Of a DNA stretch of 64,000 nucleotides, positions 6,851 through 15,992 are shown piece by piece; position 1 is the stretch's first letter, and each line of letters starts with the position of its first letter. The notes under the pieces were generated by a model. The model was not told where the DNA came from. It did no database searches and saw only the letters and a list, made by a program, of their open reading frames with translations. The position numbers were made by a program, and so were the translations under genes. The stretch is from Kineococcus rubinsiae (GTDB taxonomy: Bacteria; Actinomycetota; Actinomycetes; Actinomycetales; Kineococcaceae): the NCBI RefSeq assembly GCF_011839805.1, contig NZ_VWPY01000007.1:1-64000 (forward strand), given 5' to 3'.

Positions 6851-8191
6851 GTGTCCACTACTCCCGCAGCGTCTCCGGTGAAGGAGCTGCGAAACGCGGT
6901 CGAGGCGGTGGACCTCTCCGTCCAGTGCGGTTCGTCGGACGCCGAACTCGTCGACGTGATCGCGGCGGCGGAACTCGCGAAGCGGGCACTGGCCGCGGTG
7001 CAGGCCCGTGCGACCGCGGTGTTGTCTCGTTCGGTGCGTACCGCTGAGGCGGCGGCCGGAGTTCCCGCGGCGAAGCGGGGGAAGTCGGTGGGCCCGCAGG
7101 TCGCGGCCGCTCGACGGGTGTCGCCGCACCAGGGTGGGCGTCTCGTCGGTGCCGCTCTCGCCCTCGTCGATGACCTGCCGGAAACCCTGGCGGCGCTCCG
7201 GTCGGGGGTGGTCGAGGAGTGGACCGCGACCAAGGTCGTGCAGGCCACCGTGTGCCTGGCACGGGAGGACCGAGCTCGTGTCGACGCGGCCCTGGCCGGG
7301 GAGTTCTCCCGGCCCGGAATCGGTGCCGCCTCGGTCATCGGGTCCGCGCGGGCCCTGGCCCAGCAGGTCGACCCGGCCTCCGCGGTCGCGCGGGCGAGGA
7401 AGGCGGCGAACGAGCGCTGCGTCTCGATCCGCCCCGCGCCGGACACGATGACGTACGTGACCGCACTGCTGCCTGTCGCCGACGGGGTCGCGGTCCACGC
7501 GGCTCTGCTGACGGCCGTCTCGAAGCACGCCGCCTCCCGGGAGCCCGGCGACGAGCGAGGTCGGGGTCAGGTCATGGCCGACACCCTCGTCCAGCGGATC
7601 ACCGGCCGGAACCCGCACACCGACCCCGTGCCCGTCGTCGTCCACCTCGTGATGCCGACGGACACCCTCCTCGACGCCGGTGACGTCTCGGCCAGCGTCC
7701 CGGGTCACGGACCGGTGCCGGCCGCCATCGCCCGCGAACTCCTCGCCTGCGCCGCCGAAGCCGGCCAGGCGTGGGTGCGGCGGTTGTTCACCAGCCCGGA
7801 CAGCTCGCAGCTGGTCGCGTTGGAGTCCAGACAACGGGCGTTCCCCGCCGGCCTGGCCGCGTTCCTGCGCGCCCGCGACCAGCGCTGCGCGACCCCGTTC
7901 TGCGACGCCCCGATCCGCCACCTCGACCACGTCCAACCCCACGCCCGCGGCGGCCCGACCACCGCGGACAACGGACAAGGGCTCTGCGAGGCGTGCAATC
8001 ACACCAAGGAACTCCCCGGATTCCGCTCTGTCCGGGATCCCGTCAGCGGCGTCACCACCCTGACCACCCCCACCGGCCACACGTACGCGAGCTCACCCCC
8101 ACCGGTGCTCGGTCACTCTGTCCTGCCGCCCGAGCGGTACCGGTCGGGCATCGAGGCGGACCTGCGCCGACGCCTAGACCTCGCCGCCTGA
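6851..8191 (+). CDS. DUF222 domain HNH endonuclease (13E12-family type)
   Basis: This 446-residue protein belongs to the large actinobacterial family with an N-terminal DUF222 region and a C-terminal HNH nuclease. DUF222 is recognisable in the helical stretch LVDVIAAAELAKRALAAVQAR. The nuclease motif lies near residues 340-385: RDQRCATPFCDAP, then HLDHVQPHARGGPTTADNG with the catalytic His pair, then CEACNHTKE with zinc-type cysteines. Such genes are multicopy in many actinobacteria and their biological role is not established; they are not by themselves evidence of a phage. GTG 6851 is preferred over an upstream in-frame ATG at 6800 because it has the -10 box at leaderless spacing. The gene appears intact. 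Confidence 0.85.
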   Translation: MSTTPAASPVKELRNAVEAVDLSVQCGSSDAELVDVIAAAELAKRALAAVQARATAVLSRSVRTAEAAAGVPAAKRGKSVGPQVAAARRVSPHQGGRLVGAALALVDDLPETLAALRSGVVEEWTATKVVQATVCLAREDRARVDAALAGEFSRPGIGAASVIGSARALAQQVDPASAVARARKAANERCVSIRPAPDTMTYVTALLPVADGVAVHAALLTAVSKHAASREPGDERGRGQVMADTLVQRITGRNPHTDPVPVVVHLVMPTDTLLDAGDVSASVPGHGPVPAAIARELLACAAEAGQAWVRRLFTSPDSSQLVALESRQRAFPAGLAAFLRARDQRCATPFCDAPIRHLDHVQPHARGGPTTADNGQGLCEACNHTKELPGFRSVRDPVSGVTTLTTPTGHTYASSPPPVLGHSVLPPERYRSGIEADLRRRLDLAA

Positions 8192-8218
8192 CGCGTGAGC
8201 CGCCGGCTCGCGACCCCG

Positions 8219-9220
8219 TCAGCGCCCGACGGTGGAGTCCCGCACCACCAGCCGCGTCGGCATCGTCGTCGTCCCCACGCTCGGGCGGCCCGCGACGGCG
8301 TCGAGCAGGAGCTCGCCGGCCCGGCGACCCATCGCCTCGAGGCCCAGGGCCACGGTCGTCAGCGGCGGGCGCGAGGCGAGCGCGATGACGTCCCAGTCGT
8401 CGAAGCCCACGACGGCGACGTCGTCGGGGACCCGGCGGCCCGCGTCGCGCAGCCCGTCGCACACGCCGCGCGCGATCTGGTCGCTGCCGCAGGTGATCCC
8501 GTCGACGTCCGGGTGGCGGCGCAGCAGGATCTCGGCGGCCGTGCGGCCCCAGCGCTCGCTCCAGTCCCCGTGCAGCGCCGGGGCGACGAGGGTGTCGCCC
8601 GCCGCGGCGACGGCCGCCTCCCGCCGCACGACGGAGGCGTGGTGGTCGGCGGGGCCGGTGACGTGCGCGAGCCGCGTGCGGCCCAGGTCCAGCAGGTGGC
8701 GCACCGCGCTCTGCGCGCCACCGGCCTGGTCGACGACGAGGGAGGTGTCCGCCGGCGACTGCGACGGCGTGAACGCGTAGACGACCGGCAGGTGCTCCGG
8801 TGCCGCGACGGGCGTGCGGGGCTCCGTCCGGCGGCCGGTGACGATGATGCCGTCGACGCGGCGGGCCAGCAGGGTCCGCAGGTAGTGCTGCTCGCGCACC
8901 GGGTCGTCGCGGCTGTCGCACAGCAGGACGACCATCTCGCCCGCCCCCAGCGCGTTCTCGGCGCCGAGCATCACGGGGATCGAGAACCGCCCGAAGCTGT
9001 CCGTCGTGATGAGCCCTACCGTGTAGCTGCGGCCCGAGGACAGCCCGCGGCCCAGGGAGTCGGGCGTGAACCCGAGCTGCTCGGCGGCGCGGCGGACGCG
9101 CTCGCGCGTCTCGGCCCGCAGCTGCCCCGTGCCGTTGAGGGCCTTCGACGCGGTCCCGGGCGCGACGCCCGCGAGCGCAGCGACGTCGACGATCCGGGCC
9201 GGAACACCGATTTCCGTCAC
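8219..9220 (-). CDS. LacI family transcriptional repressor
   Basis: The 333-residue protein carries a LacI helix-turn-helix at residues 10-30 (IVDVAALAGVAPGTASKALNG), a hinge, and a periplasmic-binding-protein-like effector domain (VGLITTDSFGRFS, RRVDGIIVTG, ITCGSDQIARGV, VAVVGFDDWDVIALASRPPLTTV). It is encoded divergently from the GH127 and sugar ABC transporter operon and most likely controls it in response to an arabinose-containing sugar; that ligand is inferred only from the neighbours. A palindrome at the start point of the divergent promoter is the probable operator. Length and domains are complete. Confidence 0.9.
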   Translation of the reverse strand: MTEIGVPARIVDVAALAGVAPGTASKALNGTGQLRAETRERVRRAAEQLGFTPDSLGRGLSSGRSYTVGLITTDSFGRFSIPVMLGAENALGAGEMVVLLCDSRDDPVREQHYLRTLLARRVDGIIVTGRRTEPRTPVAAPEHLPVVYAFTPSQSPADTSLVVDQAGGAQSAVRHLLDLGRTRLAHVTGPADHHASVVRREAAVAAAGDTLVAPALHGDWSERWGRTAAEILLRRHPDVDGITCGSDQIARGVCDGLRDAGRRVPDDVAVVGFDDWDVIALASRPPLTTVALGLEAMGRRAGELLLDAVAGRPSVGTTTMPTRLVVRDSTVGR

Positions 9221-9308
9221 GTTCCGCCCCTCGTCGTCGCGCCCGAAGCGTCATCGTAGCGTCCGGGAGGCGCGAGCTGGGCCGGGGCTGGGAAGTGGCT
9301 CCGGTGCC

Positions 9309-9356
9309 TTGACGGTCCGGAGCCGCGGGCCTACCGTCGTCGCAGAAAACGTGTTC
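9309..9356 (+). promoter_or_regulatory. Promoter and LacI operator of the GH127 operon
   Basis: TTGACG at 9309-9314 and TACCGT at 9332-9337 are separated by 17 bases and form a good housekeeping promoter. The predicted start, near 9344, coincides with the palindrome GAAAACGTGTTC (9345-9356; GAAnACGTnTTC with ACGT at the centre), placed where a LacI-family repressor would block initiation. Confidence 0.65.
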
Positions 9357-9403
9357 CGTACGTTCCGCGACGTCCTCGTCGCTGCGACTCGATGGAGAGC
9401 TCG

Positions 9404-11344
9404 ATGACCACCACCACCTCGGCCGGGCGCACCGCCGTCGCCCCCGCCGCCCCCACCCGCGCCGCGTCCGTCGTGCTGCGCCCCGTCCCGCTCGGCGCCG
9501 CGCGCATCGCCGGCGGCTTCTGGGCCGAGCGCCAGGAGGCGAACCGCCGCCAGGCGATCCGCACCGGCTACGAGAAGCTCGAGACCGCCGGCAACCTGCA
9601 GAACTTCCGCATCGCCGCGGGCGTCGCCACGGGCGAGGTCCGCGGGCCGATCTTCATGGACTCCGACGTCTACAAGTGGCTCGAGGCCGCCGCCTGGGAG
9701 TACGCCCGCGAGGCCGACGAGGAGGTCCTCGGCTGGATCCGCGAGGTGACGAAGGTCGTCGCCGCGGCGCAGGCCGACGACGGCTACCTCGACTCCGTGC
9801 AGCAGGTGCGCGGCGAGGGACGGCGCTACACCGACCTGCCGTGGAGCCACGAGCACTACTGCGCGGGCCACCTGTTCCAGGCCGCGGTCGCCATCGTCCG
9901 CGGCACCGGCGAGACCGGGCTGCTCGACGTCGCGGTGAAGCTCGCCGACCACCTGGTCGCCACGTTCGGCGAGGGCCGCACGGTCGACGTCGACGGTCAC
10001 CCCGTCGTGGAGATGGGCCTCGTCGAGCTCTACCGCGAGACGGGCACGCAGGCCTACCTCGACCTCGCGCGCTGGTTCGTGGACGCCCGCGGCCACGGCA
10101 TCATCGAGAACCACGGCAAGGCCCCGACCTACTTCTCCGACCGGGTCCCCGTGCGGGAGCAGACGACCGTCGAGGGTCACTCCGTGCGCGCCGTCTACCT
10201 CACCGCGGGCGCGGCCGACGTGGCCGCCGAGACGGGGGACGCGGAACTCCTCGCGGCCCTGACCACGCAGTGGGAGGGCATGCTCGCCACGAAGACCTAC
10301 GTCACGGGCGGCATCGGGGCCCGCTGGGACATGGAGCAGTTCGGCGACCACTACGAGCTCAGCCCCGACCGGGCCTACGCCGAGACCTGCGCCGCCATCG
10401 GCAGCGTGCAGTGGACGTGGCGGATGCTGCTGGCCACGGGTGAGGCGCGCTACGCCGACCTCGTCGAGCGCACCCTCTACAACGCGTTCCTGCCGGGCGT
10501 CTCCCTCGCCGGCGCCGAGTACTTCTACGTCAACGCGCTCCAGCTGCGCGACGGGGCCCACCCCGACGAGGAGCGCAGCGTCGCCAACGGCCGCCGCCCG
10601 TGGTTCGACTGCGCCTGCTGCCCCCCGAACATCATGCGCACCCTCTCCAGCCTCGACGCCTACCTCGCGACGAGCTCCGCGGAGGGCGTGCAGCTGCACC
10701 AGTTCGCGACCGGCACCGTCCGCGCGGACGTCGCCGGCGGGATCGCCTTCGGCGTCACCACGGACTACCCGTGGGACGGCACCGTCCGCGTCGAGGTGAC
10801 GGAACCCGGTGCGGGGGAGTGGGAGCTCGCCGTGCGCGTCCCGGCCTGGGCCGAGGGCGCCACCGCCACCGTCGCGGGTTCCTCCGTCGCGGCGACGCCC
10901 GGTGAGTACCTGCGCGTCACCCGGGCCTGGGCGGCCGGGGACGTCGTCGAGCTCGTGCTGCCGCTGCAGGTGCGCGTCCTGGAGGCCGACGCCCGCGTCG
11001 ACGCCGTCCGCGGCGCCGTCGTCGTCGAGCGCGGCCCGCTCGTCTACTGCGTCGAGCAGCCCGACCTGCCCGCCGACCTGTCCGCCGACGACGTGCGGGT
11101 CCGCGTCGCGGAGCTGCGCACCGCGGACGCCGAGCACCGCCCCGACCTGCTGGGCGGCGTCACCGTCCTGCGGCTGCCCGTGCGGCACGCGGCCGGCGCC
11201 GCGAGCGGCCCGCTGTACCGGCCGGCCGGCGACGAGGCCCCCGCGGCCTCCACCGGTGAGGCCGTCACGGTCGACGCCGTCCCGTACTACGCGTGGGCGA
11301 ACCGGGACCTGGGCGCCATGCGCGTCTGGCTCCCGCGCGCCTGA
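9404..11344 (+). CDS. GH127 beta-L-arabinofuranosidase (DUF1680 type)
   Basis: GH127 enzymes release beta-L-arabinofuranose from plant hydroxyproline-rich glycoproteins or related glycans, using a zinc-bound cysteine as nucleophile. The 646-residue length and full-length family match are normal. The conserved metal and catalytic motifs are visible: ETC at 327-329 (equivalent to Glu338 and Cys340 of Bifidobacterium HypBA1) and the CACCPPN motif whose paired cysteines C405 and C406 correspond to Cys417 (nucleophile) and Cys418. No signal peptide is seen, so it acts inside the cell on imported oligosaccharides. The downstream transporter genes follow at 29 bases. GGAGAG four bases upstream selects ATG 9404 over the ATG at 9392. 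Confidence 0.9.
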   Translation: MTTTTSAGRTAVAPAAPTRAASVVLRPVPLGAARIAGGFWAERQEANRRQAIRTGYEKLETAGNLQNFRIAAGVATGEVRGPIFMDSDVYKWLEAAAWEYAREADEEVLGWIREVTKVVAAAQADDGYLDSVQQVRGEGRRYTDLPWSHEHYCAGHLFQAAVAIVRGTGETGLLDVAVKLADHLVATFGEGRTVDVDGHPVVEMGLVELYRETGTQAYLDLARWFVDARGHGIIENHGKAPTYFSDRVPVREQTTVEGHSVRAVYLTAGAADVAAETGDAELLAALTTQWEGMLATKTYVTGGIGARWDMEQFGDHYELSPDRAYAETCAAIGSVQWTWRMLLATGEARYADLVERTLYNAFLPGVSLAGAEYFYVNALQLRDGAHPDEERSVANGRRPWFDCACCPPNIMRTLSSLDAYLATSSAEGVQLHQFATGTVRADVAGGIAFGVTTDYPWDGTVRVEVTEPGAGEWELAVRVPAWAEGATATVAGSSVAATPGEYLRVTRAWAAGDVVELVLPLQVRVLEADARVDAVRGAVVVERGPLVYCVEQPDLPADLSADDVRVRVAELRTADAEHRPDLLGGVTVLRLPVRHAAGAASGPLYRPAGDEAPAASTGEAVTVDAVPYYAWANRDLGAMRVWLPRA

Positions 11345-11373
11345 GCACCCCACCCGGACCTGGAGGAGACGCG

Positions 11374-12687
11374 ATGGAGCTTTCCCGCAGGAACGTCCTG
11401 GGCCTGGGAGGGCTCACCGCGCTCACCGCGCTGCTGCCCTCCTGCGCCTCCACCCTCCCCGAGGCCGACGTCAGCGCGGCCGGCTTCGGGGAGGGCGCCA
11501 CGGGCACCGTCCGCCTGTGGTGCCGCGCCGCGACCGTCGTGGGCGTGCGGCAGGTCGTCGACGCGTTCAACGCGTCGCAGGACCGCCTGACGGTCGAGGT
11601 CACCCCCGTCCTCGACGCCCAGTACGTCACCAAGCTGGCCACCGCGATCCGCGGTGGGAACGTCCCGGACATCGTGGACATCGACGACATCAACTCGATG
11701 CTCTTCATCTACCGCGACTCCTTCACCGACCTCACCCCGCTGGTGCAGGGGCTCGACTTCGCGGACAGCATCAACCCCGGGCAGCTCGGGCTGGCCGTCC
11801 GCGACGACCGCAACTACGGCGTCCCCTACATCGCGGACAACTCGGCGCTGTTCTACAACACCGAGCTGTTCGACCGGGCCGGCATCGACCCGGTCACGGC
11901 GACGGCGGACTTCGACGGGATCCTCGAGGCGGCCCGCGCCATCCACGGCCTGGGGGACGGGACGTTCGGCTGGTCCGTCGACGGCAACGCCGCCGGCATC
12001 CTCGGCTTCGTCGTGCAGCCGCACATCTGGGCCGCGAAGTCGCCGAACGTCGTCGGCGAGGTCGGCGCCCAGAAGGGCGACGTGGCCGGCAACGACGCGG
12101 TGCGCCGCACGTTCGAGCTCTACCAGACCATGTGGAAGGAGGGCCTCATGCCGCAGACGAACTTCTCCGGTGATGGTTCGCGCTGGGGCGCGGACTTCCG
12201 CGAGGGGACCGTCGGGATGTTCCCCGGCAACTTCTCCGTCGCCGCGCTCAACGCGACCCCCGAGATGCGCGCCAAGACGGGTGTCGTCCTGCTGCCCGGC
12301 CCCGACGGCGGGCGCGCCACGTTCGCCGGCGGCGACAACCTCTGCATCCCGCGCGGTGCGGGCAACGCCTCCGGCGCGTGGGAGTTCGCCCGCTTCGCCC
12401 TCGACCTGCCGCAGCAGACCAACCTGCCGGCCGGCGGGTACATCCCCGTCCGCTCCGACGCGGCGACGCTGGAGTACCGGGCGGAGTTCCCGCTCGCCGT
12501 CGCGCCGCTGGAGGACATCGAGGCGGCGTACGCGCCGGTGACCCTGGCCTACAACCTGCTCTTCAACCAGCAGGACTCGCCGTGGATCGCGGCGTTCCGG
12601 CGGGCCGTCTTCGACGAGGACCTCGACGGTGCCCTGGCGCAGGGCCAGAAGGACTTCGACCGCATCCTCGAGCAGGCGCAGCTGTGA
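11374..12687 (+). CDS. Sugar ABC transporter substrate-binding lipoprotein (CUT1)
   Basis: The 437-residue protein is an extracellular solute-binding protein of family 1. The N-terminus has a twin-arginine-like SRRNVLGLGG followed by a hydrophobic stretch and the lipobox LLPSC (Cys24), so it should be exported, possibly by Tat, and lipidated. The mature part shows the family pattern (LTVEVTPVLDAQYVTKLATAIRGGNVPDIV, NYGVPYIADNSALFYNTELF). It follows GH127 and precedes two permeases, with its stop overlapping the first permease start. The likely cargo is an arabinose-containing oligosaccharide, inferred from GH127. A GGAGGAG site precedes the ATG. Confidence 0.9.
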   Translation: MELSRRNVLGLGGLTALTALLPSCASTLPEADVSAAGFGEGATGTVRLWCRAATVVGVRQVVDAFNASQDRLTVEVTPVLDAQYVTKLATAIRGGNVPDIVDIDDINSMLFIYRDSFTDLTPLVQGLDFADSINPGQLGLAVRDDRNYGVPYIADNSALFYNTELFDRAGIDPVTATADFDGILEAARAIHGLGDGTFGWSVDGNAAGILGFVVQPHIWAAKSPNVVGEVGAQKGDVAGNDAVRRTFELYQTMWKEGLMPQTNFSGDGSRWGADFREGTVGMFPGNFSVAALNATPEMRAKTGVVLLPGPDGGRATFAGGDNLCIPRGAGNASGAWEFARFALDLPQQTNLPAGGYIPVRSDAATLEYRAEFPLAVAPLEDIEAAYAPVTLAYNLLFNQQDSPWIAAFRRAVFDEDLDGALAQGQKDFDRILEQAQL

Positions 12688-13622
12688 GCGTCGTCGCGGG
12701 TCGTCCCGCCCCCGCCGCCCCCCGCGTGCGCAGCACCCCCGCCGGGAAGCCGGCGTCGCTGACCCACCCGCCGCGCACCGGGGTCCTGCTGACGCTGCCC
12801 GCGCTGGCCTTCGTCACCGTCTTCGTCCTGGTGCCGCTCGTCTTCGCCGTCTACATGTCGCTGACGAACTGGCCGCTCATCGGCTCCTACGACTTCGTCG
12901 GGTTCTCCAACTACGCCGGTGTGGCGAAGGACCCGGTGTTCTGGAAGTCGGTCGGCTACACCGTGCTCTACACGGCCGTCGTGACGCTGCCCATCCTCGT
13001 GCTCGGCTACCTGCTGGCCGTCGTGGTGCGCTCGAACCGGCGCGGCTCCACCCTGCTGCGGACGCTGTTCTTCCTGCCCTACGTCATCGGGCTCACGACG
13101 CTGAGCTTCCTGCTGGTCCTCGAGGCGCAGCCCAGCTCCGGGGCCGTGAACCTCGTGCTGCAGGGCCTCGGCATCACCGACGGGACGACGGCCTGGCTGG
13201 CCGACGGCCCGCTGGCCACCGGCCTCATCATCGTGATGATCGTGTGGGCCGTGTCCGGGCTCACGATGGTCCTGCTCATGGGCGGCATGCAGGGCATCCC
13301 GCGCGACGTCTACGAGTCGGCCGAGATCGACGGCGCCGGCTGGTGGCAGCGCGAGCGGAGCATCACGATCCCGCTGCTGCGCCCGACGATCGCCATAAGC
13401 CTGGTCATCTCGGTCATCGGCTCGCTGCTGGCCTTCACCCAGTTCTACGTGCTCACCCGCGGCGGGCCCGGGACGGACACCCAGACCGTCGTCCAGTACG
13501 TCTACCAGCGAGGGTTCGTCCAGCTCCAGCTGGGCGCGGCCTCCGCCCTGTCGATCGTCCTGGTCGTCGTCATCGGGCTCGTGACGGCCGTCCAGTTCCG
13601 CCTGCTGCGCGAGAAGGACTGA
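12684..13622 (+). CDS. Sugar ABC transporter permease 1 (MalF type)
   Basis: This 312-residue integral membrane protein has six predicted hydrophobic segments, the first near residues 33-55 (TGVLLTLPALAFVTVFVLVPLVF). The cytoplasmic EAA loop that contacts the ATPase is VYESAEIDGAGWWQRERSI. It overlaps the end of the binding-protein gene (GTGA), indicating coupled translation. With the next gene it forms the transmembrane channel of a CUT1 importer. No ATPase is encoded in the operon. Confidence 0.9.
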   Translation: MSVVAGRPAPAAPRVRSTPAGKPASLTHPPRTGVLLTLPALAFVTVFVLVPLVFAVYMSLTNWPLIGSYDFVGFSNYAGVAKDPVFWKSVGYTVLYTAVVTLPILVLGYLLAVVVRSNRRGSTLLRTLFFLPYVIGLTTLSFLLVLEAQPSSGAVNLVLQGLGITDGTTAWLADGPLATGLIIVMIVWAVSGLTMVLLMGGMQGIPRDVYESAEIDGAGWWQRERSITIPLLRPTIAISLVISVIGSLLAFTQFYVLTRGGPGTDTQTVVQYVYQRGFVQLQLGAASALSIVLVVVIGLVTAVQFRLLREKD

Positions 13623-13631
13623 GGAACCCCG

Positions 13632-14552
13632 ATGGCGACCCTGACCGAACGCCCCGCCGCAGTCCGCCCGCGGCGCACCCCGCACGTCGGGACCCGCAGC
13701 GACCAGACCCGCTCCGAGAGCCGCACCAAGACCGTCCTCTACGTCGTCGGCGGCGTGCTGGCGGCCCTCGTCTTCGTCGTGCCGCTCGCCTGGTCGATCC
13801 TGCGCTCGTTCCAGCCCAACGACGCGATCATCGCGACCGACCCGACGTGGTCGTCGCTGTCGAAGCTCACGACCGCGAACTTCACGGGCCTGTTCTCCGG
13901 GGACGCCGACATCTGGCGGGCCGTCGGGAACAGCCTGGTCGTGGCGGTCTCGACGGCCGTCCTCACCGCCGTCCTGGCCACGCTGGCCGGCTACGGGTTC
14001 GGGCGCTTCCACTTCCGGGGCAGCAAGTGGCTGTTCGGGCTCGTGGTCGTGACGATGATGGTGCCGTTCCAGGCGATCATCACGCCGCTGTACCTGCAGA
14101 TGAACGCCATGGGCCTCACGGACTCCCGGCTCGGCCTGGTGCTCTTCTACTCCACGGTCAACCTGCCGTTCGGCGTGTTCGTGATGCGCAACGCGTTCGA
14201 GGGCATCCCCGCCGAGATCGAGGACTCCGCGCACGTCGACGGCGCCGGCACCTTCCGGACGCTGTTCTCGGTGCTGCGCCCGCTGCTGGTGCCCGGCATG
14301 GCGACCAGTGCGCTGTACGCCTTCCTGGCCTCCTGGACGGAGTTCCTCGGGGCGCTGACCTTCCTCACCGACGACCGGCTCTACACGCTGCCGCTGTCAC
14401 TGGTGAACCTGCAGTCCGGCGCGTACGGGGCGGTCAACTACGGCTACCTCGTCGCCGGCGCGGTCGTCGCGATGATCCCCTGCGTCATCCTCTACGTCGC
14501 GCTGCAGCGCTTCTACGTGGCGGGCCTCGCGTCGGGCGCCGTCAAGGGCTGA
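13632..14552 (+). CDS. Sugar ABC transporter permease 2 (MalG type)
   Basis: This 306-residue partner permease starts nine bases after the previous gene. It has a basic cytoplasmic N-terminus, six hydrophobic segments (first LYVVGGVLAALVFVVPLAW) and the EAA loop IEDSAHVDGAGTFRTLFSVLRP. MalG-type permeases pair with the MalF-type protein upstream. It is the last gene before a strong convergent hairpin, so the operon is GH127, binding protein, permease, permease. The energy-coupling ATPase must come from another locus. Confidence 0.9.
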   Translation: MATLTERPAAVRPRRTPHVGTRSDQTRSESRTKTVLYVVGGVLAALVFVVPLAWSILRSFQPNDAIIATDPTWSSLSKLTTANFTGLFSGDADIWRAVGNSLVVAVSTAVLTAVLATLAGYGFGRFHFRGSKWLFGLVVVTMMVPFQAIITPLYLQMNAMGLTDSRLGLVLFYSTVNLPFGVFVMRNAFEGIPAEIEDSAHVDGAGTFRTLFSVLRPLLVPGMATSALYAFLASWTEFLGALTFLTDDRLYTLPLSLVNLQSGAYGAVNYGYLVAGAVVAMIPCVILYVALQRFYVAGLASGAVKG

Positions 14553-14563
14553 CCCCCCGCACG

Positions 14564-14606
14564 ACGAGGGCGGGTCCACCGGGACGACCGGTGGGCCCGC
14601 CCTCGT
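14564..14606. terminator. Bidirectional hairpin terminator
   Basis: Two 19-base arms (14564-14582 and 14588-14606), complementary except for one G-U type pair, flank the 5-base loop GACGA. The hairpin sits between convergent genes, the second permease on plus and the second lacI on minus. Confidence 0.75.
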
Positions 14607-14623
14607 GCGTGCCGGGCCGGCGC

Positions 14624-15685
14624 TCAGGACGGGGGCGGCGCCGTCGTGCCCCGCACGACCAGCCGGGTGGGGAACGGCCCCACGGTGCGCGGGGCCCGGC
14701 CCGCCAGGAGGTCGAGCACGACCTGCGCGGAGGCCCGACCGAGGGCCCCCGGGTCCTGCGCGACGGTGGTCAGGTCGGTGAGCTCGGCGAGGGGGTGGTC
14801 GTCGATGCTGACGACCGAGAGCTGCCGGGGCACGTCGATGCCCGCCCGCCGCAGGCTGCGGATGGCGCCGAGCGCGACCTCGTCGGAGAAGGCGAACACG
14901 GCGCTCGGCGACCGCCGGCCGGACAGCAGCCGGTCCATGCCCTCGGCGCCCCCGCGGGAGCCCTCGGCCCAGGAGACGACCAGGTCCTCGTCGACGGGCA
15001 CGCCGGCCGCCGCCATCGCCGTCCGGTAGCCGGCCTCCCGGTCGCGCTGGGCCTGCCACGCGCGGTCGGTCGCGGCGATGGTGTTGAGCAGCGCGATGCG
15101 CGTGTGGCCCAGCTGCAGGAGGTGGTTCACGGCCTGCTGGGCGGCCAGCTCGTCGTCGATGGCGACCGAGGGCACGCCGTCGCTGTGGCTGCCGGCGGCC
15201 ACCACGGCGACCCCCCGGTCGTGGAGCTTCGCCAGCTCCGACGGCCGCAGGGCGATGGCGATGACGACGACCGCGTCCACCTTGCGGCGCAGGGGGATCT
15301 CGGCGAAGAAGTGCACCCGGTCGTCGGGGTCGTCGACGCAGCGGACGAGGAGGTCCAGGCCGGCGGGCCGCAGCTCCCGCTCAAGGCCGACGATGAGCGA
15401 GCTGCTGTACCAGGTGGGCAGGTCGTGGGTCACCACCGCGACCCGGCCCGTGGCCCGTCCGGACAGGGCCGACGCCTCGGGGCTCACGACGTAGTCGAGC
15501 TCGGCGGCGACCTCCCGGATCCGCTCGCGCGTGCCCTCGCTGACGCCCTCGAGCCCGCGCAGGGCCCGCGACACCGTGGACAGGGACACCCCGGTCCGCG
15601 CGGCCACGTCGGCCATCCGGACCTCCGTCGCCGGGCCGACCGGTCGGCGCAGGGGCCGGGTGGGGTGTCGCGTCGGTGCGGGCAT
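14624..15685 (-). CDS. LacI family transcriptional repressor
   Basis: The 353-residue protein has its helix-turn-helix at MADVAARTGVSLSTVSRALRG after about 23 basic N-terminal residues, then the effector domain (VAVVTHDLPTWYSSSLIVGLE, HTRIALLNTIAATDRAWQAQRD, FAFSDEVALGAIRSLRRAGIDVP, VVSIDDHPLAEL). It is divergent from the second sugar transporter operon, and two AAACGTTT-type palindromes lie in the space between, so it is the likely repressor of that operon. The start at 15685 (MPAPTRH) is the best available; the internal ATG at MADVAARTG is an alternative that would keep the whole DNA-binding domain. The effector sugar is not predictable. Confidence 0.88.
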   Translation of the reverse strand: MPAPTRHPTRPLRRPVGPATEVRMADVAARTGVSLSTVSRALRGLEGVSEGTRERIREVAAELDYVVSPEASALSGRATGRVAVVTHDLPTWYSSSLIVGLERELRPAGLDLLVRCVDDPDDRVHFFAEIPLRRKVDAVVVIAIALRPSELAKLHDRGVAVVAAGSHSDGVPSVAIDDELAAQQAVNHLLQLGHTRIALLNTIAATDRAWQAQRDREAGYRTAMAAAGVPVDEDLVVSWAEGSRGGAEGMDRLLSGRRSPSAVFAFSDEVALGAIRSLRRAGIDVPRQLSVVSIDDHPLAELTDLTTVAQDPGALGRASAQVVLDLLAGRAPRTVGPFPTRLVVRGTTAPPPS

Positions 15686-15992
15686 GGCGCGATGCAACAC
15701 CACGGGGACACCGCCGGTCCAGTGCCGTCGCGGAGCCGCCCTTGCCGCTCGGTGATCCAGTGTTACCACATTGCAACAAAAACGTTTGCGTGCCCCTGAC
15801 GTGCAGGAACGGTCGAGCAAGCGTTTGCTTGCTTGCGCGTTGCTCGTTGACGGAGGGGGGCCCGGGGTGTTCCATCTCCTCGGTCGGACCGGGCTCGCAG
15901 ACGAGCCCGGACGGGGACCCGCGCGAGCCACCGGACGTTCCGGTCACGGCCCGCAGGCGCCTCCGCCGACACTCGATGAAGAGGAGAACGCT
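15686..15992. promoter_or_regulatory. Divergent control region with two LacI-type operators
   Basis: This 307-base space between the second lacI and its transporter operon has no gene. It holds AAACGTTT (15780-15787, within AAAAACGTTTGC) and GCAAGCGTTTGC (15817-15828), both close to the LacI-family consensus GCAAACGTTTGC and 39 bp apart, then a TTGC-rich tract and TTGACG at 15848-15853 that could be a -35 for the transporter, without a convincing -10. GAGGAG at 15981-15986 is the ribosome site of the binding-protein gene. Confidence 0.6.

Noticed and set aside
6851-8191. HNH gene as a sign of a prophage or mobile island
   Set aside because: No integrase, structural genes, att repeats or base-composition change accompany it, and this family is widespread on actinobacterial chromosomes.
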